Source of the DNA: Aphrophora alni
Taxonomy: Eukaryota; Arthropoda; Insecta; Hemiptera; Aphrophoridae
Reading direction: 5' to 3'
Assembly (NCBI GenBank): GCA_963513935.1
Contig: OY740771.1
Coordinates: 11,375,138 to 11,439,137 of the forward strand
DNA length: 64,000 nt
Part shown: piece after piece, positions 46,286-59,418 of the stretch
Numbering within the stretch: the first letter of the stretch is position 1
How the letters are laid out: each line of letters begins with the position of its first letter
Program-made: the position numbers and the translations under genes
The notes under the pieces: generated by a model
What the model was told of the DNA's origin: nothing
Databases searched by the model: none
What the model saw: the letters and a program-made list of their open reading frames with translations, nothing else

Positions 46286-48073
46286 AAGTAGGCAAAAGAA
46301 AATTATTTGTTGATTATAAAATTTTTGTGTCTTGTTATGTCACAAAGATTTAGTTTAGTTTTTTCAATAACTAGTAAAAAGTTACACTAAAATTTCTGTT
46401 TTGTGAGGCTACTTGTATATTTTTAAGGGAAAACAATGCTTAACTTGTAATAATTTGAATTATGTGTGGTACCATGTTGGGGGATAAAGATAGTTGGAAG
46501 AATTAACAGAAATCAGTACAAACCATACATACAAATCACACACAAAAAAAGTTACTGAGTGCAGCGGATGCTTTCATTTAACCATTTGTTAAGTCTTAAA
46601 TGGTTTTCACATAATAAATAGGATCATAGACTCTTCGCTTTTTTCACATAATATAATAAATGTGATTTAATAATGTCAGAAAATGATAAATAATTGTAAT
46701 TAAAAAGGATGACTTAAATAAACTTAACTGTCTTCCTGGATCATCATCTAGGAATTTTTGGTTGAAAATTGCAGGAAGGCAACACAAGCACATAGCTCTT
46801 ACAGTGGGGAAAATTATTTTGTAATCATCCACTTTTTGACTGATTGTGCATTAAGACATTATGTCGTATGAGTTAAACATAACCTTTGATAATTTATTTG
46901 GTATTCTGTACAAAAATAAGTTATAAAATTTTGCATGTTCATTTTTTTAAATAATGAATAGAGTGTAATAATTTGTCTTTTGAAATGAAAAGGAAGAGGG
47001 AGTATGTAGTGTCAATGTATATGTTAGTATGGTCTGAATAGCATATAGGGTAGGTAGTCTTGAACTGTTTCAACCAAATGTTTAGACATTCACTTTTATT
47101 ACTAGTTTTCTACCTTGGAATTTCAGTCAAAATTGGATTGATTCTACAAGGCTTTTTCTAACTACAAAATTTTTATATTTCAAAAAATTCTGTAAAGTGT
47201 TAAATGATGAAAAATTAATAAATAGAATTTAAAAATTCTCCATACGACTTTTTTTTAAGATTTCTGGTATTTAAATTAAAATATTTGTCTAAATCAGACT
47301 CCTAGAGATGAGTTTGGAAAAATTAGAGATATATTTCAAACCCACTGTTATAATAATTTTAAATGTAGACAAAAATTAAAAATGTAAAATATATGAAAGT
47401 ATTTTTTTTTATATTAAAAAAAAAACTTTTTCACAATCTTTATTTGGGCTGTATTTTTTACCTGTGTGGGACATTTTGTTAAACACTTTTGATGTTTATC
47501 ATCTAATAATATTTAAAAAAACTTCAATGTTTAGAGCGTCTACTATTAATAGATATTAGTGCGAGTTAAAATTAAAATATACTTCAGGCAAAAGATTTTT
47601 GGTCTGTTAGCAAATACATTATAGAAACAGATCATTTGGATTGTTTCTATATATTTATTATGAAAGGAACCTACAAGATAATATATTTATAGAATAGTGG
47701 AACATTAAATGTATTAACAAAATATTTTTGAACTTATTTAATATCGATTAATTAACTTTTAACATGTAACATATAACTTCAAAAATTATAAATAAAGTTT
47801 TCTACAATTTAAATTCAATGTTTTTTGTCGATGATGAAGAGTAATATGTCTTTTTATAGCCTTATAAAACTGATCCCCTCTATGATAATTTATATGACCT
47901 TCCTTAATAGATCTGTATTTACCATGAAGCCAAATTAAAACTCTAATCATGGTTGGTCATTTTTGGAAAAATGTATTTCTCCTCCTCTTTTAAAATTTTC
48001 TTTTCCCCTTAATTCTATATCTTTTATATATTACCATTTTTATGTTTCATTATTACACACGCTTGCATGCAAA
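46286..48073. other. First part of GMC copy 2 intron
   Basis: AT-rich, no gene or recognised transposon. Confidence 0.5.
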
Positions 48074-48091
48074 CACACAAACACACACAAA

Positions 48092-48956
48092 AATATATAT
48101 TATTATTATTATTAAGACTGGGGAGAGTGTTTTAAAAGCGCCTCCTGCACTGCGACCTAATTAGATCTTTTGTGCCCCCCTCTTGTTGGACTCAGGAGAG
48201 ATCTATGTCTTTGACAAAATTGATCAAACCCCTGGTCGGGAGGTTTAGTAATTCTTCTTCCGAAATGAAGATAAATTCTAGAAATTTATGTCTTTTTTGG
48301 ATAAGGCCGGGCACTCCATGATGATGTGTCCATGCGTTCCATCTCTTCACCACAGTACCTGCAAGTATCATCGTCCACCAGGCCCATCTTACTTAAGTGG
48401 TACCTGCAATGGATATGTCCTGTTAGTATACCACAGAGGAGTTTTAGCTCTCTTCTGCTTAGGTTTAGCACTTCCTTCCCTCTCTTTTTATTAGGGCTAA
48501 GGAACTTCTTGGAATGTATTAGACCCGGCAATGTATTCCAGGTTCTGTTGATTACTTTGTTGGCCCAGTTGGTAATAACCTCCTGGTAATCCCTAGGGCC
48601 AAATCCATACATAGGAAATGGCCCTGTAAAGGGTTTAGATGCACCAAGTTTAGCTTGCTGATCTGCTTCCTCGTTGCCTGCTATTCCCTCATGCCCTGGC
48701 AGCCAGACAAGTTCAACTTTATTCTTGTCCGCCAGCTGGTTTAGGGTCTGATGGCACTCGTGAAGCATCTTTGATCTCAAGTTCTTACTTTGAAGTGCTT
48801 TTAATGCCGCTTGACTATCCGACATAATACTAATTTTCTGTTTGCATTGGTTTTTATTGATCAGATGATTTGCCACCAAATGGTTGACAAAACGTGGGGT
48901 CTGAATCCCAGAGCTAATAACTGGATCTACAAGCAGGTCGTTAGACCATGTGCGCG
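48092..48956 (-). mobile_element. I-type LINE 3' fragment with RNase H
   Basis: A 5'-truncated non-LTR element on the minus strand. It encodes an RNase H domain (SDSQAALKALQSKNLRSKM, LVWLPGHEGIAGNEEADQQA) and a C-terminal zinc-finger-like CRYCGEEME; a frameshift follows, and the other frame continues to a stop near 48,195. The 3' UTR ends in (TAA)n, as in I-clade elements. Direct repeats CACACAAACACACACAAA at 48,074-48,091 and 48,957-48,974 are the likely target duplication, in a CA-rich target. The 72-bp stub at 14,823 shares this 3' end. Confidence 0.88.
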
Positions 48957-49019
48957 CACACAAACACACACAAATACATATATATATATATATAATATCT
49001 TTTTGAACAGGATTTTTTT

Positions 49020-49500
49020 TACGGTATGTTATAATATTATTTATAATAAATATTACATCTTTTCATACACTCTGTAGTTTTTGCTTACATATTTCGCTGT
49101 ATCAATGTGACAGCATCATCAGGGTGTACATGTTGATATTATTAACGATGTTGTTTCGTCACAATTAATTATTAAATTTAAAAGGAACAAACAGACACAA
49201 CAACAGATTATTTATCATGTGGTTTGGTACAATGCTGTGCCAGAGTTTATACTTAAACTAAAGTTACCTTACCACCTTTACTGTGTATTGTTAATACAAA
49301 AGATGCAGAAGATAGTTTTATGTTATATCAAATTCTACTAGGATGTTTTTCTTTATTTATATGAAAAGTTTCCCACCCATTCAATATTACAACCTTTTTT
49401 GTATATATTTTTTAAATTTGCATCGACTTGTTTAAAAGTGTGCTCTGATTAAGAGGGTTACATGTAAAGTTTGATTTTTCTGATTAGTCCACCTTCAAGG
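49020..49500 (-). repeat. Dispersed repeat with hammerhead-like tail, copy 1
   Basis: Aligns in reverse complement over most of its length with 61,560-62,085 (blocks GATATAACATA, ACAGTAAAGG, TAAGGTAACTT, AAACTCTG, TTTAAATTTAATAATT, TGATGATGCTGT, AACTACAG, AAAGATGTAA). At 49,080-49,135 the minus strand has CTGATGATGCTGT...ACAGCGAAATATGTA, matching hammerhead boxes 1 and 2 and a 5-bp stem II; stem I is not convincing. Decayed retroelement tails are the likely source. Confidence 0.6.
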
Positions 49501-49867
49501 CGGCTACATGTTTATACTATTTCTTAAAGTTAACAGTTTGTCATTTAAAAACCATATTCCAAGATTTGCACACCATTTTATATATCCTAATGTTACTATA
49601 TACATTATTTTGGTCAATTTTGGGCTTTAATTTGACTTCTAAATAGTTTGTTTTATATACTATTTGGTACAGTATTTTCTGTACTTACGTATTAACGCCA
49701 CTGCAGCTACAGATTAGGCAGTTTTTAAGTACTTCCAATCTACACCTAAAATTTTTGTGACAAATCATAAAATAAAACACTTTATTTAAAATCAAAACAC
49801 TTCCAAAATTTTATTTAAAATCAAAACACTTTCAAAATTCAAAACACTTTATTTAAAAACAAAGTAT

Positions 49868-50727
49868 TCAATCGGATTTCGGTGGAAAATGAGCCGATAT
49901 AGAGTTTAACATAGATTCAAAACAGTCTCTATTTTCTTTCACCTGATGCTGTCGCCATATGAACTCTGATAAATAAGATTCCAAATGATGTCTTGCTGTC
50001 CCCCTATGTCTCTTGTTCCTCCATTTAGTACTGCCCCACATTCTCTCAACTTTTTGTGTATGAACTCCTGTATCAGGATCAATAAAATTGTATTTATGAT
50101 TAACTTTAGCATGCAGGAATCCTTCTATTTCTATTCAATTTGTTTGGTAACCTTTCCAACTGTCAGAATAAATTGTGCTACCATCTGCAATGTTTTCAAT
50201 AATTTTATCAAGAAGGGTAGAGTCAGTTCTATTAGGAACAGTGACAACAAACGAATCTTTTGTTTCTCTACATATACCACCAAACACCCACTTTACGGGT
50301 AATACTCGACCACAATTATTTTTACGTTTAGTAAACAAACTTTCATCAATTTCCACAATGCAATCTGGTCCATCTACCTTCTTGTTTATATTATTTTCCA
50401 TATTCAAGACACATAATTCACGCATGTAATTGTTCCAATCTATAACAGTTTTATCCGATAAATCAAGTTGCTTTTCACAAAATTTAATTGTCGTCAACTC
50501 CTCGCACCAGCAGTATATGAATCTCAAAGCTGAACAAAATGGAATTCTGCTTCCCTCAAACCAGTTGTCTTTTCTAAGTCCCATTTTCTGATCACACTGT
50601 CTTAAATTACATTTACCAAAATAAAGTTTCATGTCATGGGAATTGCTCATTTTTTTGGTAAAATATTTCGCTCCTGAAAAAATAAAATTGCATCTTGTTC
50701 TGTTTTTGGAAAATCCCAAATACGCAT
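49868..50727 (-). pseudogene. Merlin (IS1016/ISXO2-like) transposase, nearly intact
   Basis: DDE transposase that cuts and joins the element ends. Read from 50,727: MRIWDFPKTEQDAILFFQER, then a one-base shift in a run of A at about 50,652. One long frame follows through VEIDESLFTKRKNNCGR (first Asp) and STIYSDSWKGYQTN (second Asp) to an in-frame TGA at 50,135-50,137. The same frame continues beyond it with GFLHAKVNHKYNFIDPDTG and QKVERMWG (catalytic Glu), ending at 49,868. All three acidic residues are present. Two small lesions are the only visible damage; length, about 285 residues, is normal. Confidence 0.9.
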
Positions 50728-50749
50728 TTTCGTAACACTAAAAAATGGC

Positions 50750-51950
50750 GTCAAAAATCAGCAAACAACAAGGCAACAAGGAATCCAAAAGATAACTGCA
50801 TGCACATGCTGCAACAGTGTGTTGCTTGGAACAGTGCGAGCCCCACGTTGGGAACCGCTTGCAACAGTGCGTTGCTTGGTTTCACCCGTTTTTTACTTCT
50901 TTTTTGACGTTATTCACAACAGAAGGTTGTAAATGGGAAATTGAACTTAATGCTATGCAATTCCAATAAACCCTTAATTTTATTCAAGTCCCACCTTTGG
51001 GGAACTGCTTGATAAATTATTTATTAACGTCCTTATTATGCCAAACAACACAATACTCCAAGAATAAAATACTGTCTTTAGTATTTATTTTTATATATTA
51101 GGAATCACTTTAAAATTCCTTTATTACTTTTATTATTTAATCAAAACTAGCTCTTTTTTCTCTTATTGCTATAACTTTAAAACTCACTCTCAGGGAGTGT
51201 CATTTGAAAGAGTTATTTTGCAGAATCTATTTAAAATTGTGAAATTTATGAGAGCACAAATTACTTTAAAAAACACTCTTAACTTTAAGCTGAAAACAAC
51301 ATAGGGTTAGTTTAAAATCCACACAACACAATGTTATCCAGAAATAAAATTTATATTTAAATTAAAATTTCTTTTTTAATTCTTTATATTAATCAAGATT
51401 TTAATTTATAAAATTTCTTAACTTGATTTAATCATAACTTTTCTTAGATTTAAAACATCTTACAAGAATTCAACATAAATAATATATCAATGACTATTAT
51501 TTCTCTAATAATTATTAAAATGAATATATCTTTACTAAATATTAAAATCAAACTTACTTTAAAATTAAAAACACATCGACTTTAAAAAGTACATATATAA
51601 AATAAAAAAGAATTTAAATTTGATAAATTTCCCCAGAAAGTTTTAAAATTTATTTTTTTATTTCAAAGCGAATATTTATTCAAAATCGTAACTGTGGTAC
51701 CTTTTAAACATATTTATAGCTGTTTTCGGCTCCTGTAAGGCAATGCTGATTACAGTTGTTTTGGTGAAGGTTGAAGTCTAGTTGATGTCAGCTAGCAGTC
51801 CTCAGTTACGTTGAAATTGGTTGTGCTGTTGTTAAAGTTGAATGGTTGCAGATTGAAGATCTTGTAGTCGAAAAGTTTAAAGATGAAGTCCAAGTTTGAA
51901 TCAGTGTGGCTGTCTGTTGTATCTTGCTATACCATTTGAAATGCCAGGTC
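50750..51950. other. Interior of Merlin insertion, unrecognised
   Basis: Contains two GCAACAGTG(T/C)GTTGCTTGG repeats (50,809-50,880) and AT-rich sequence. No coding frame with recognisable similarity. It may belong to a second inserted element whose other part follows the LTR element (59,423-60,850). Confidence 0.45.
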
Positions 51951-51954
51951 GCTT

Positions 51955-53260
51955 TGTAATAATTTAATAAAGAAGGTGTTGTTTATTATTTATTTTTTTG
52001 ATTCATTAATTTATTGATTGATTTGCTCGACTAGGGCGCCAGATGTGTTAACATCAATTTTGAAAAAAAATGAATTTAATTATTTATAAAATCTCTGGGG
52101 TCGCAAATTCTTTTATCAGTGTACTTACAGTGGATTTTGGTTTCAAATGAGAACACTTTGGCTGAAATGTTAACAAAAACATTTATTAAACATTCAAAGA
52201 AACATCCTACAAATATTATTAACAAAAAATCATATTTATAAATTAGTTATCATTTAGTTTTAATAACAAATCATGGATTTATATTTCCTTTATTTCCTTC
52301 CTTCAAATTAATCAATTTTATCTTCAAAATGCTTCTACAAATAAAATTGTTGCAACAGGAATTTAATTTATGAAATTTTATTTAGTAACTTTGTAGCTCT
52401 AAAAGAAAAATGAAAAGATTCTATTTTCATTATTTAAAAATTTCATATGCTATTATCTCTTCTAGTAATAATCTACTAAAATTTTCTTTAAATAGATAAA
52501 CATTTACAAAAAAATTAATTTAAAACATAATACAGGTTATTAATCAAACAGGTAATATATAGCGTCTATACCAAAACGCCGATCTAAATAAAAAACATTG
52601 TCTGTATCCGAATGGAAGACTGATGTCCTACAAGTTGAAATTTTACAGCTCCTAGTGGATTCTCCCTCGTTCAGAAGTTGTTTTCTCAAGTTGTTGAGAA
52701 TGTTCATAACTCGCGTATAGAGACCATTGTCTTTTATGTTCCCGCGTTATTGTCATTGAAACACGCTCTTTATGGATTTTTAAATACTTTCGATCTCTAT
52801 TTGAGATAAAAAATCAAATGTACATTGTTCTAACAGAACCTAGAAACTCTTTCTACGATCTTATCTCTCCAAACACTGGACTTCGACTTTGAAAAACACA
52901 ACCTGTCCATTTTAAGCGGTAAACTCTAACTCTACAAAACACATCTAGTCCCTCCAAGCTCTGGACTTCAACTGAACTGTTGCCATGAGGCAAATCTCAC
53001 TTCCGAAAGCGTTCCTTCCGGTTACTGTTCGCACATTTTACCACACTTCCGTAAAACACAAATAATTTATATATCATAACAATTAAACTAAATTATCTTA
53101 AAATTAAACATGGTTATTTATACTGTTGTCTTGAAAATCCATTTTTCTTTTATTGATGAAGTTACTAAATTTAAATTATTATTTGAATCTCTTATCTCTT
53201 TGGCTTACCCGCGTCTTTTAAATGAGTCTATATTAAAATCTGACTTTTCACACTGTCACA
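51955..53260 (-). repeat. LTR copy (3' LTR of the minus-strand element)
   Basis: 1,306 bp with TG...CA ends. No difference from the other copy was seen in the stretches compared. Confidence 0.93.
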
Positions 53261-56200
53261 AAACCCCACAAGGTTTGTATTTCAATACAGGTATTGTAAT
53301 ACAAAGCTTTTATATATATAAATTTCAAATCGAGAAAAAAATTTTAATGGATGTTCAAGACATTTCATTTCAGAAGCTAAGGACTTCATAAAAAAAATAA
53401 ATACCTCTAGTGTATTCATTTTAGAAAGATTCTCTTTTTACATGAAAAAATAAAAATCTATTTGCTAAAATCCTATTTCATTATTTTAATTTGTTAACGT
53501 TATCATAACTCATCAAAACTATATATACTTTCATTAGCGCTAATCCTTATCTCTATTTATACAATAAAACCCATCATCAGTTTCTTTTTTAACAGCAGTT
53601 GATTGAAACTTTCCCATCAACATTTTTTGTTGACCGGATCCTGTCACTCAAAGCTTATCTCCCAGACAGCCGTCTGTATATTTTCCTGCCATCTAGCATT
53701 TCCTTTCCCACACTTTACTTTTCTGCCAAGACGAAATTTCTACATCTTTTATAAAAATCTACATCCATCTCACACTATTCATCTAAATCATTTTTTAACT
53801 TAACACAATTTAAATTTTAAAACCTCTCATTTTTAATTAACATTATTACAAAATTATTTACTTATTACTCAAAATTACTTCAATTCACCTTAAAACTTTT
53901 CAATTGTCATTTTATATTATTATTTATTTTAGTTTAAATCCAATAATTATTTATTCTTTATCAATTCTCAATTACTCTTTGTCTCGCTGGGATAAAATGT
54001 TAACTACTGATTTTACAATTACAAAAAACTCCTTTTTTCAACTAAAATTCAAAAATATAACATCATTATTATCAAAAAAAAATAAAATTACTTACAAAAC
54101 TCATCTATTTATTTCAAAATTACCTCTTTACAATTGTATCATCTTTTAGTACCTTATCTTAAAATTATTTCCATCTTATCTTTCATATTTTAATAATCAA
54201 AGTTGCATTAATCCCCAAAAAACTCTTCATCATCTATATATGCAGACCTCGCGGGTTATCTACATATTTGTATAAATAATCTCTTTATCTCAACGTAGCT
54301 TCCTTTAAAAAATCATAATAATCGTCGTTTATTCGCAGAACTCCTTAAATCTTTCATTATTTCATTAAAATCGTCGCTTTCTTCCTTTATATCATCGCAG
54401 TACTCAAAAAACCTCTTAAAAACTAAAAATTAACCATCAATGCAACTTAACTACTCTTTTTATAAAAGTTTCTTAACAGAACAACTTCATATTTCAAATA
54501 CTACTTTACTCAACAATTCTGTAAAGTCATCATCTTCATATAAAAAACTCAAAAAATCTCTCATTTAAACTACTTCATATTAATCTCTTCTTAATCTTCT
54601 ATTACTTGTATAAAAAAAACTTCAAAAATAAAAATAATAAAAAATTTACATTGCTTTCCCAGCTAACACCGTATTTCATCAAAATCTTTAGACACCTTTA
54701 TCAAATAACTTCTCACAATCATCTATTGTTTTAAATTCAAACATTATTTATTAAAAATCGTTAATTATTTATTTCATTTATAAATTTCATCAAAATCTCT
54801 TCATATTATTATTAATTTACTATTCCTTCCTTTAAAAAACAAGAACTTAACCTCCTTTATTCATTTTTTAACATCAAAAAACTTAAAAAACTTAATTATT
54901 ATCTGTCTTGGCAATACTCACATAAATTCTCAACTTTAACCAATTATTTTTTAATTTTCCACACCATAAATCACTTAAGACTAACAACTTTTATCATTTT
55001 ATTATTAAATAATTCTTAATATTTATAACATCAAACATACAACTTATCATTTTATAACTTAATATTTAATTACATATTCTAATCAGCTAATCAACATTTT
55101 TACAATTTTATAAAACTTTTCGCTTCATTTCATAAAAACTCTCCTTTTGTCACGTCCGGTTTATTCTCGTATATATAGATCGATCACTTCTATATATATA
55201 TCCTACAATTTATTTGCCTTCAACATCTGTCTAAAATTTATTACATGAAGTTTTTTCATGTAATAATGTCACACTTATTTATGCATTTTTCTCCTTACTT
55301 TCCCCCACCACAGTCCTTCTGACCGCCTACTTTTTACCGTGCATACTTCTAATTGCTCTTTGGACTCTTACACAAAGTAACATGTTGTGACGTTGAAATG
55401 TGCAATGGTTGAATGCAATATCTCTACTTGATTCAAGATAAAGCCCAGAACACATCCCTATTTCACAACACGCCCTCTATGCAGTCCCAGAATGCCTTAT
55501 CCTGACGAATAAAACATTCCATTTTGACTAACACAAACGCCTGCCTCCTCCCAAAATGTTCATGTACTCCTTAAATGCATTTACACGAAGAAAATTTTAA
55601 AATTCATAAAAAATTTCATTCAAATCGTATCATCCGAAGTTGAAATAATGTTTATTTTTTACCAATCTTATTACTAGCATCTTCGATTTTCTGTTTATGT
55701 AATCCTTTTTAGATGTTATTATTCAAATTCAAAAAGAAAATTTTATTTTTAAAATTTATTCTAAGTTCTTTACTTAGAAATTTACTTTTCATTCTATTAA
55801 AGTTATTTAAGTAATCTACTTTTATTCTTATTTGCTTTATTTAAAACCAATTATCCTTTATTTAAGTAATTTTTATTTGAAAACGCACGTTAATTTGGAA
55901 TTATAAACCAAAAGTTTTTTATTTTCGAGAACAATAATTTTGTAACACCCTATATTTCAGTCTCAGTGCTATACGCAATAGAATCTTAGGCTTGATTTAG
56001 GCATAAACAATTTCCCCTTTGTATATAGGTGATGCAATTCTTTATCTGTTTACTGATAAGGAGTCGACTATGAAATCCTTTTAGCTCCAACTAGATTCAA
56101 TCTCTCTCGTCATTATTGAATATTCAACATTGAATCCACCTACTTAATATTGAATCTTATTTCTTCAACACTACTCTGAATCTTTGCTTCTAACTAATCT

Positions 56201-56641
56201 GTTTTATCTTAACACGTAAAGTCAATATTTATCTTGGAGTAAACAACATTTGGTTATTTACTGATATAAACCTAGCGTCTTTACTTTACAAATACCTAAA
56301 CGTTTTCTAAAACTAAACTCTTAATATTTTACGCTTGGCTTATAATTATTTTCTATATTTCTGTCTTAGCTTACAAAATTTATTAGTACACACAAATTAT
56401 TAATATTGATAACTCTTAATTATTTATTATCAAACTTAAACTTATTTATTAACAAAATTCTTATTCTATTAATTATTTTTCAAAATCAAGTCCTTGTGTC
56501 TATAAAAATGTCTTTACATTATTATTTATTCATTCCAAATCTCAAACTATTACAACAATTATAAATTATCTACTTTTTTTTGCGATGATTTCCCGATTGG
56601 TGAAAGATTTTAAAGTACATGATTGAATTTTTTAACACACT
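53261..56641 (-). other. Internal region of the LTR element without recognisable genes
   Basis: Very AT-rich and strikingly poor in G on the plus strand (so C-poor on the element's own strand). Scattered plus-strand open frames of 66-93 codons are low-complexity and antisense to the element. No pol motifs were recognised. Confidence 0.6.
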
Positions 56642-57838
56642 TTAAATGTTAAATACTACTTCTGGCTTAGAGATCTGTTCTAGGCTAGGTCTTGCAAATG
56701 ACCCTTCTTCAACAAAAGATTCCCCTTTGTTATTGTCTCTGAGTATTGACAAAATACCTTTCTCTTTCTCCCTTACAAACATAACTACATTTCTCTTTCT
56801 CTCAAACATCTTAGAATCTACTGACCTAATTTCAACATCTGTTTGCTTAGGAATACTAACCCCACCATTTTTGTATATCATCACAAAGCCTTCCTTTACT
56901 ATCTCTACATTTTTATTTTCAAAATTATATTTAAAGTTACTTTTTTCACAAAAACTTTTAATTTCTTGTTCTTGGGTTTGAAAGATACTCTTAAATTTTA
57001 TCATTACATAATTTTTAAACTCTATATTCTTATGACACACTTGTTTTTTAAAATAAACAGCTGATTCCTTTATCATAATATTATTTGTTTTTACCTTGTT
57101 TTTCAAATTACTTATACCTATTCCTACCCCACTAGACATATTAATTTCAACATTATTTGTTGTTTCTAGATTTACCTTGTTACCTAACCCATTATTCATT
57201 ATTTTAGAAATTTCTTGAACACAGTCATTTACACAATTGTCCTCTATTATTATCAAATCATTTGACATGTTATTTATTTCATTAAAACTGTTAATTTCAA
57301 TTTCAGCTATTGCTTGGTTTAAATTGTTATCTAAATTATTAATATTTTCTATCAAAGCACCTTCTACATTATTTATCCGTTCAAATTCTACTTTTTTCTC
57401 ACAATAGCTTAATTCAAATTCTACTTTATTATTAGTTTCCATTACATTAATTTCCATTTTAAGATTCTGTTCTAATTTTACATAATCTGGTTTTAATTCT
57501 AGTTTGATCTGATCTAGCTTTTTATCCAAATTATCTAGTTTAACATTGTTTTGTTCAAATTTAGTATTTAAATCTTCAAACTTATTATTCAATTCTAAAC
57601 CATTTTGTTTAATAATATTATTTATACATTCAAACTTCTTATCATTATCTTGCCTAAATTCTAAAATATTTTGTTTTGTTTCTAACCTACTCTGGTCAAA
57701 TTTATTATCTATTTTTTCAAAATTTCTCATCAATTGCTCAAACATACTCTCCATTTTCTTATTCTGATCATTATTTTCCACACTTTTATCTAACCTAACC
57801 TGCTCAGACCTTAGATTATTATTATTAGTACCCTCCAT
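56642..57838 (-). CDS. Gag-like coiled-coil protein of the LTR element
   Basis: A 398-residue frame beginning about 270 bp after the 5' LTR, the usual gag position. Residues about 20-200 are heptad-like and rich in Asn, Lys, Glu and Leu (for example KMESMFEQLMRNFEKIDNKF, then repeated NKFE, KFEQNN and LDKKLDQ phrases), predicting a long coiled coil. The C-terminal half is basic and mixed, with VCHKNIEFKNYVMIKFKS. No CCHC zinc knuckle and no protease. Gag identity is inferred from position and coiled-coil content, since sequence recognition is weak. It may help package element RNA. Confidence 0.7.
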   Translation of the reverse strand: MEGTNNNNLRSEQVRLDKSVENNDQNKKMESMFEQLMRNFEKIDNKFDQSRLETKQNILEFRQDNDKKFECINNIIKQNGLELNNKFEDLNTKFEQNNVKLDNLDKKLDQIKLELKPDYVKLEQNLKMEINVMETNNKVEFELSYCEKKVEFERINNVEGALIENINNLDNNLNQAIAEIEINSFNEINNMSNDLIIIEDNCVNDCVQEISKIMNNGLGNKVNLETTNNVEINMSSGVGIGISNLKNKVKTNNIMIKESAVYFKKQVCHKNIEFKNYVMIKFKSIFQTQEQEIKSFCEKSNFKYNFENKNVEIVKEGFVMIYKNGGVSIPKQTDVEIRSVDSKMFERKRNVVMFVREKEKGILSILRDNNKGESFVEEGSFARPSLEQISKPEVVFNI

Positions 57839-58112
57839 TTTAATTATTATTATTATTAATCTTTAGTTTTAAATTTAAATTTTAGTTACCAAAATCATCA
57901 TCCTAACCTGTTCACTATTATTAACATTTATAATTTCTGACTCCATTTTTATCTTATATTTAACACAACAGAATCTATTACTTAACCAACACAAAATTTT
58001 AAGAGAATCTTTCTTATTATGATAGAGAGAGTCCTTACCTTGATTTTAAGTGTTCCCATTACCAAAATCACTGTTTATTTCGACCATAAACGCCCCATTG
58101 TTGGGAGCCAAT

Positions 58113-59418
58113 TGTAATAATTTAATAAAGAAGGTGTTGTTTATTATTTATTTTTTTGATTCATTAATTTATTGATTGATTTGCTCGACTAGGGCGCCAG
58201 ATGTGTTAACATCAATTTTGAAAAAAAATGAATTTAATTATTTATAAAATCTCTGGGGTCGCAAATTCTTTTATCAGTGTACTTACAGTGGATTTTGGTT
58301 TCAAATGAGAACACTTTGGCTGAAATGTTAACAAAAACATTTATTAAACATTCAAAGAAACATCCTACAAATATTATTAACAAAAAATCATATTTATAAA
58401 TTAGTTATCATTTAGTTTTAATAACAAATCATGGATTTATATTTCCTTTATTTCCTTCCTTCAAATTAATCAATTTTATCTTCAAAATGCTTCTACAAAT
58501 AAAATTGTTGCAACAGGAATTTAATTTATGAAATTTTATTTAGTAACTTTGTAGCTCTAAAAGAAAAATGAAAAGATTCTATTTTCATTATTTAAAAATT
58601 TCATATGCTATTATCTCTTCTAGTAATAATCTACTAAAATTTTCTTTAAATAGATAAACATTTACAAAAAAATTAATTTAAAACATAATACAGGTTATTA
58701 ATCAAACAGGTAATATATAGCGTCTATACCAAAACGCCGATCTAAATAAAAAACATTGTCTGTATCCGAATGGAAGACTGATGTCCTACAAGTTGAAATT
58801 TTACAGCTCCTAGTGGATTCTCCCTCGTTCAGAAGTTGTTTTCTCAAGTTGTTGAGAATGTTCATAACTCGCGTATAGAGACCATTGTCTTTTATGTTCC
58901 CGCGTTATTGTCATTGAAACACGCTCTTTATGGATTTTTAAATACTTTCGATCTCTATTTGAGATAAAAAATCAAATGTACATTGTTCTAACAGAACCTA
59001 GAAACTCTTTCTACGATCTTATCTCTCCAAACACTGGACTTCGACTTTGAAAAACACAACCTGTCCATTTTAAGCGGTAAACTCTAACTCTACAAAACAC
59101 ATCTAGTCCCTCCAAGCTCTGGACTTCAACTGAACTGTTGCCATGAGGCAAATCTCACTTCCGAAAGCGTTCCTTCCGGTTACTGTTCGCACATTTTACC
59201 ACACTTCCGTAAAACACAAATAATTTATATATCATAACAATTAAACTAAATTATCTTAAAATTAAACATGGTTATTTATACTGTTGTCTTGAAAATCCAT
59301 TTTTCTTTTATTGATGAAGTTACTAAATTTAAATTATTATTTGAATCTCTTATCTCTTTGGCTTACCCGCGTCTTTTAAATGAGTCTATATTAAAATCTG
59401 ACTTTTCACACTGTCACA
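58113..59418 (-). repeat. LTR copy (5' LTR of the minus-strand element)
   Basis: Same 1,306 bp as 51,955-53,260. The primer-binding-site-like sequence lies directly inside it. An internal TGGCGCCCTAGTCGAGC (minus strand, about 58,180-58,197) looks like a second primer-binding site. Confidence 0.93.

Larger units (their letters stand above)
51955..59418 (-). mobile_element. Non-autonomous LTR retrotransposon (gag-like ORF only)
   Basis: Two direct repeats of 1,306 bp (51,955-53,260 and 58,113-59,418), beginning TGTAATAATTTAATAAAG and ending CACTGTCACA, enclose 4.85 kb. The flanking GCTT at 51,951-51,954 and 59,419-59,422 is a 4-bp target duplication. Orientation is minus: TGGCTCCCAACAATGG follows the LTR at 58,113 as a primer-binding site, and CTTGTGGGGTTT precedes the other LTR as a polypurine-like tract. 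Only one ORF is seen; no protease, RT or integrase was recognised, so it depends on another element. Confidence 0.9.

Noticed and set aside
48288..49077. Plus-strand open frames of 68-88 codons
   Set aside because: They are shadows of the minus-strand RNase H coding region or run into CA/TA repeats.
53110..54149. Plus-strand open frames of 66-93 codons in the LTR element
   Set aside because: Antisense to the element, low complexity, no start context or similarity.
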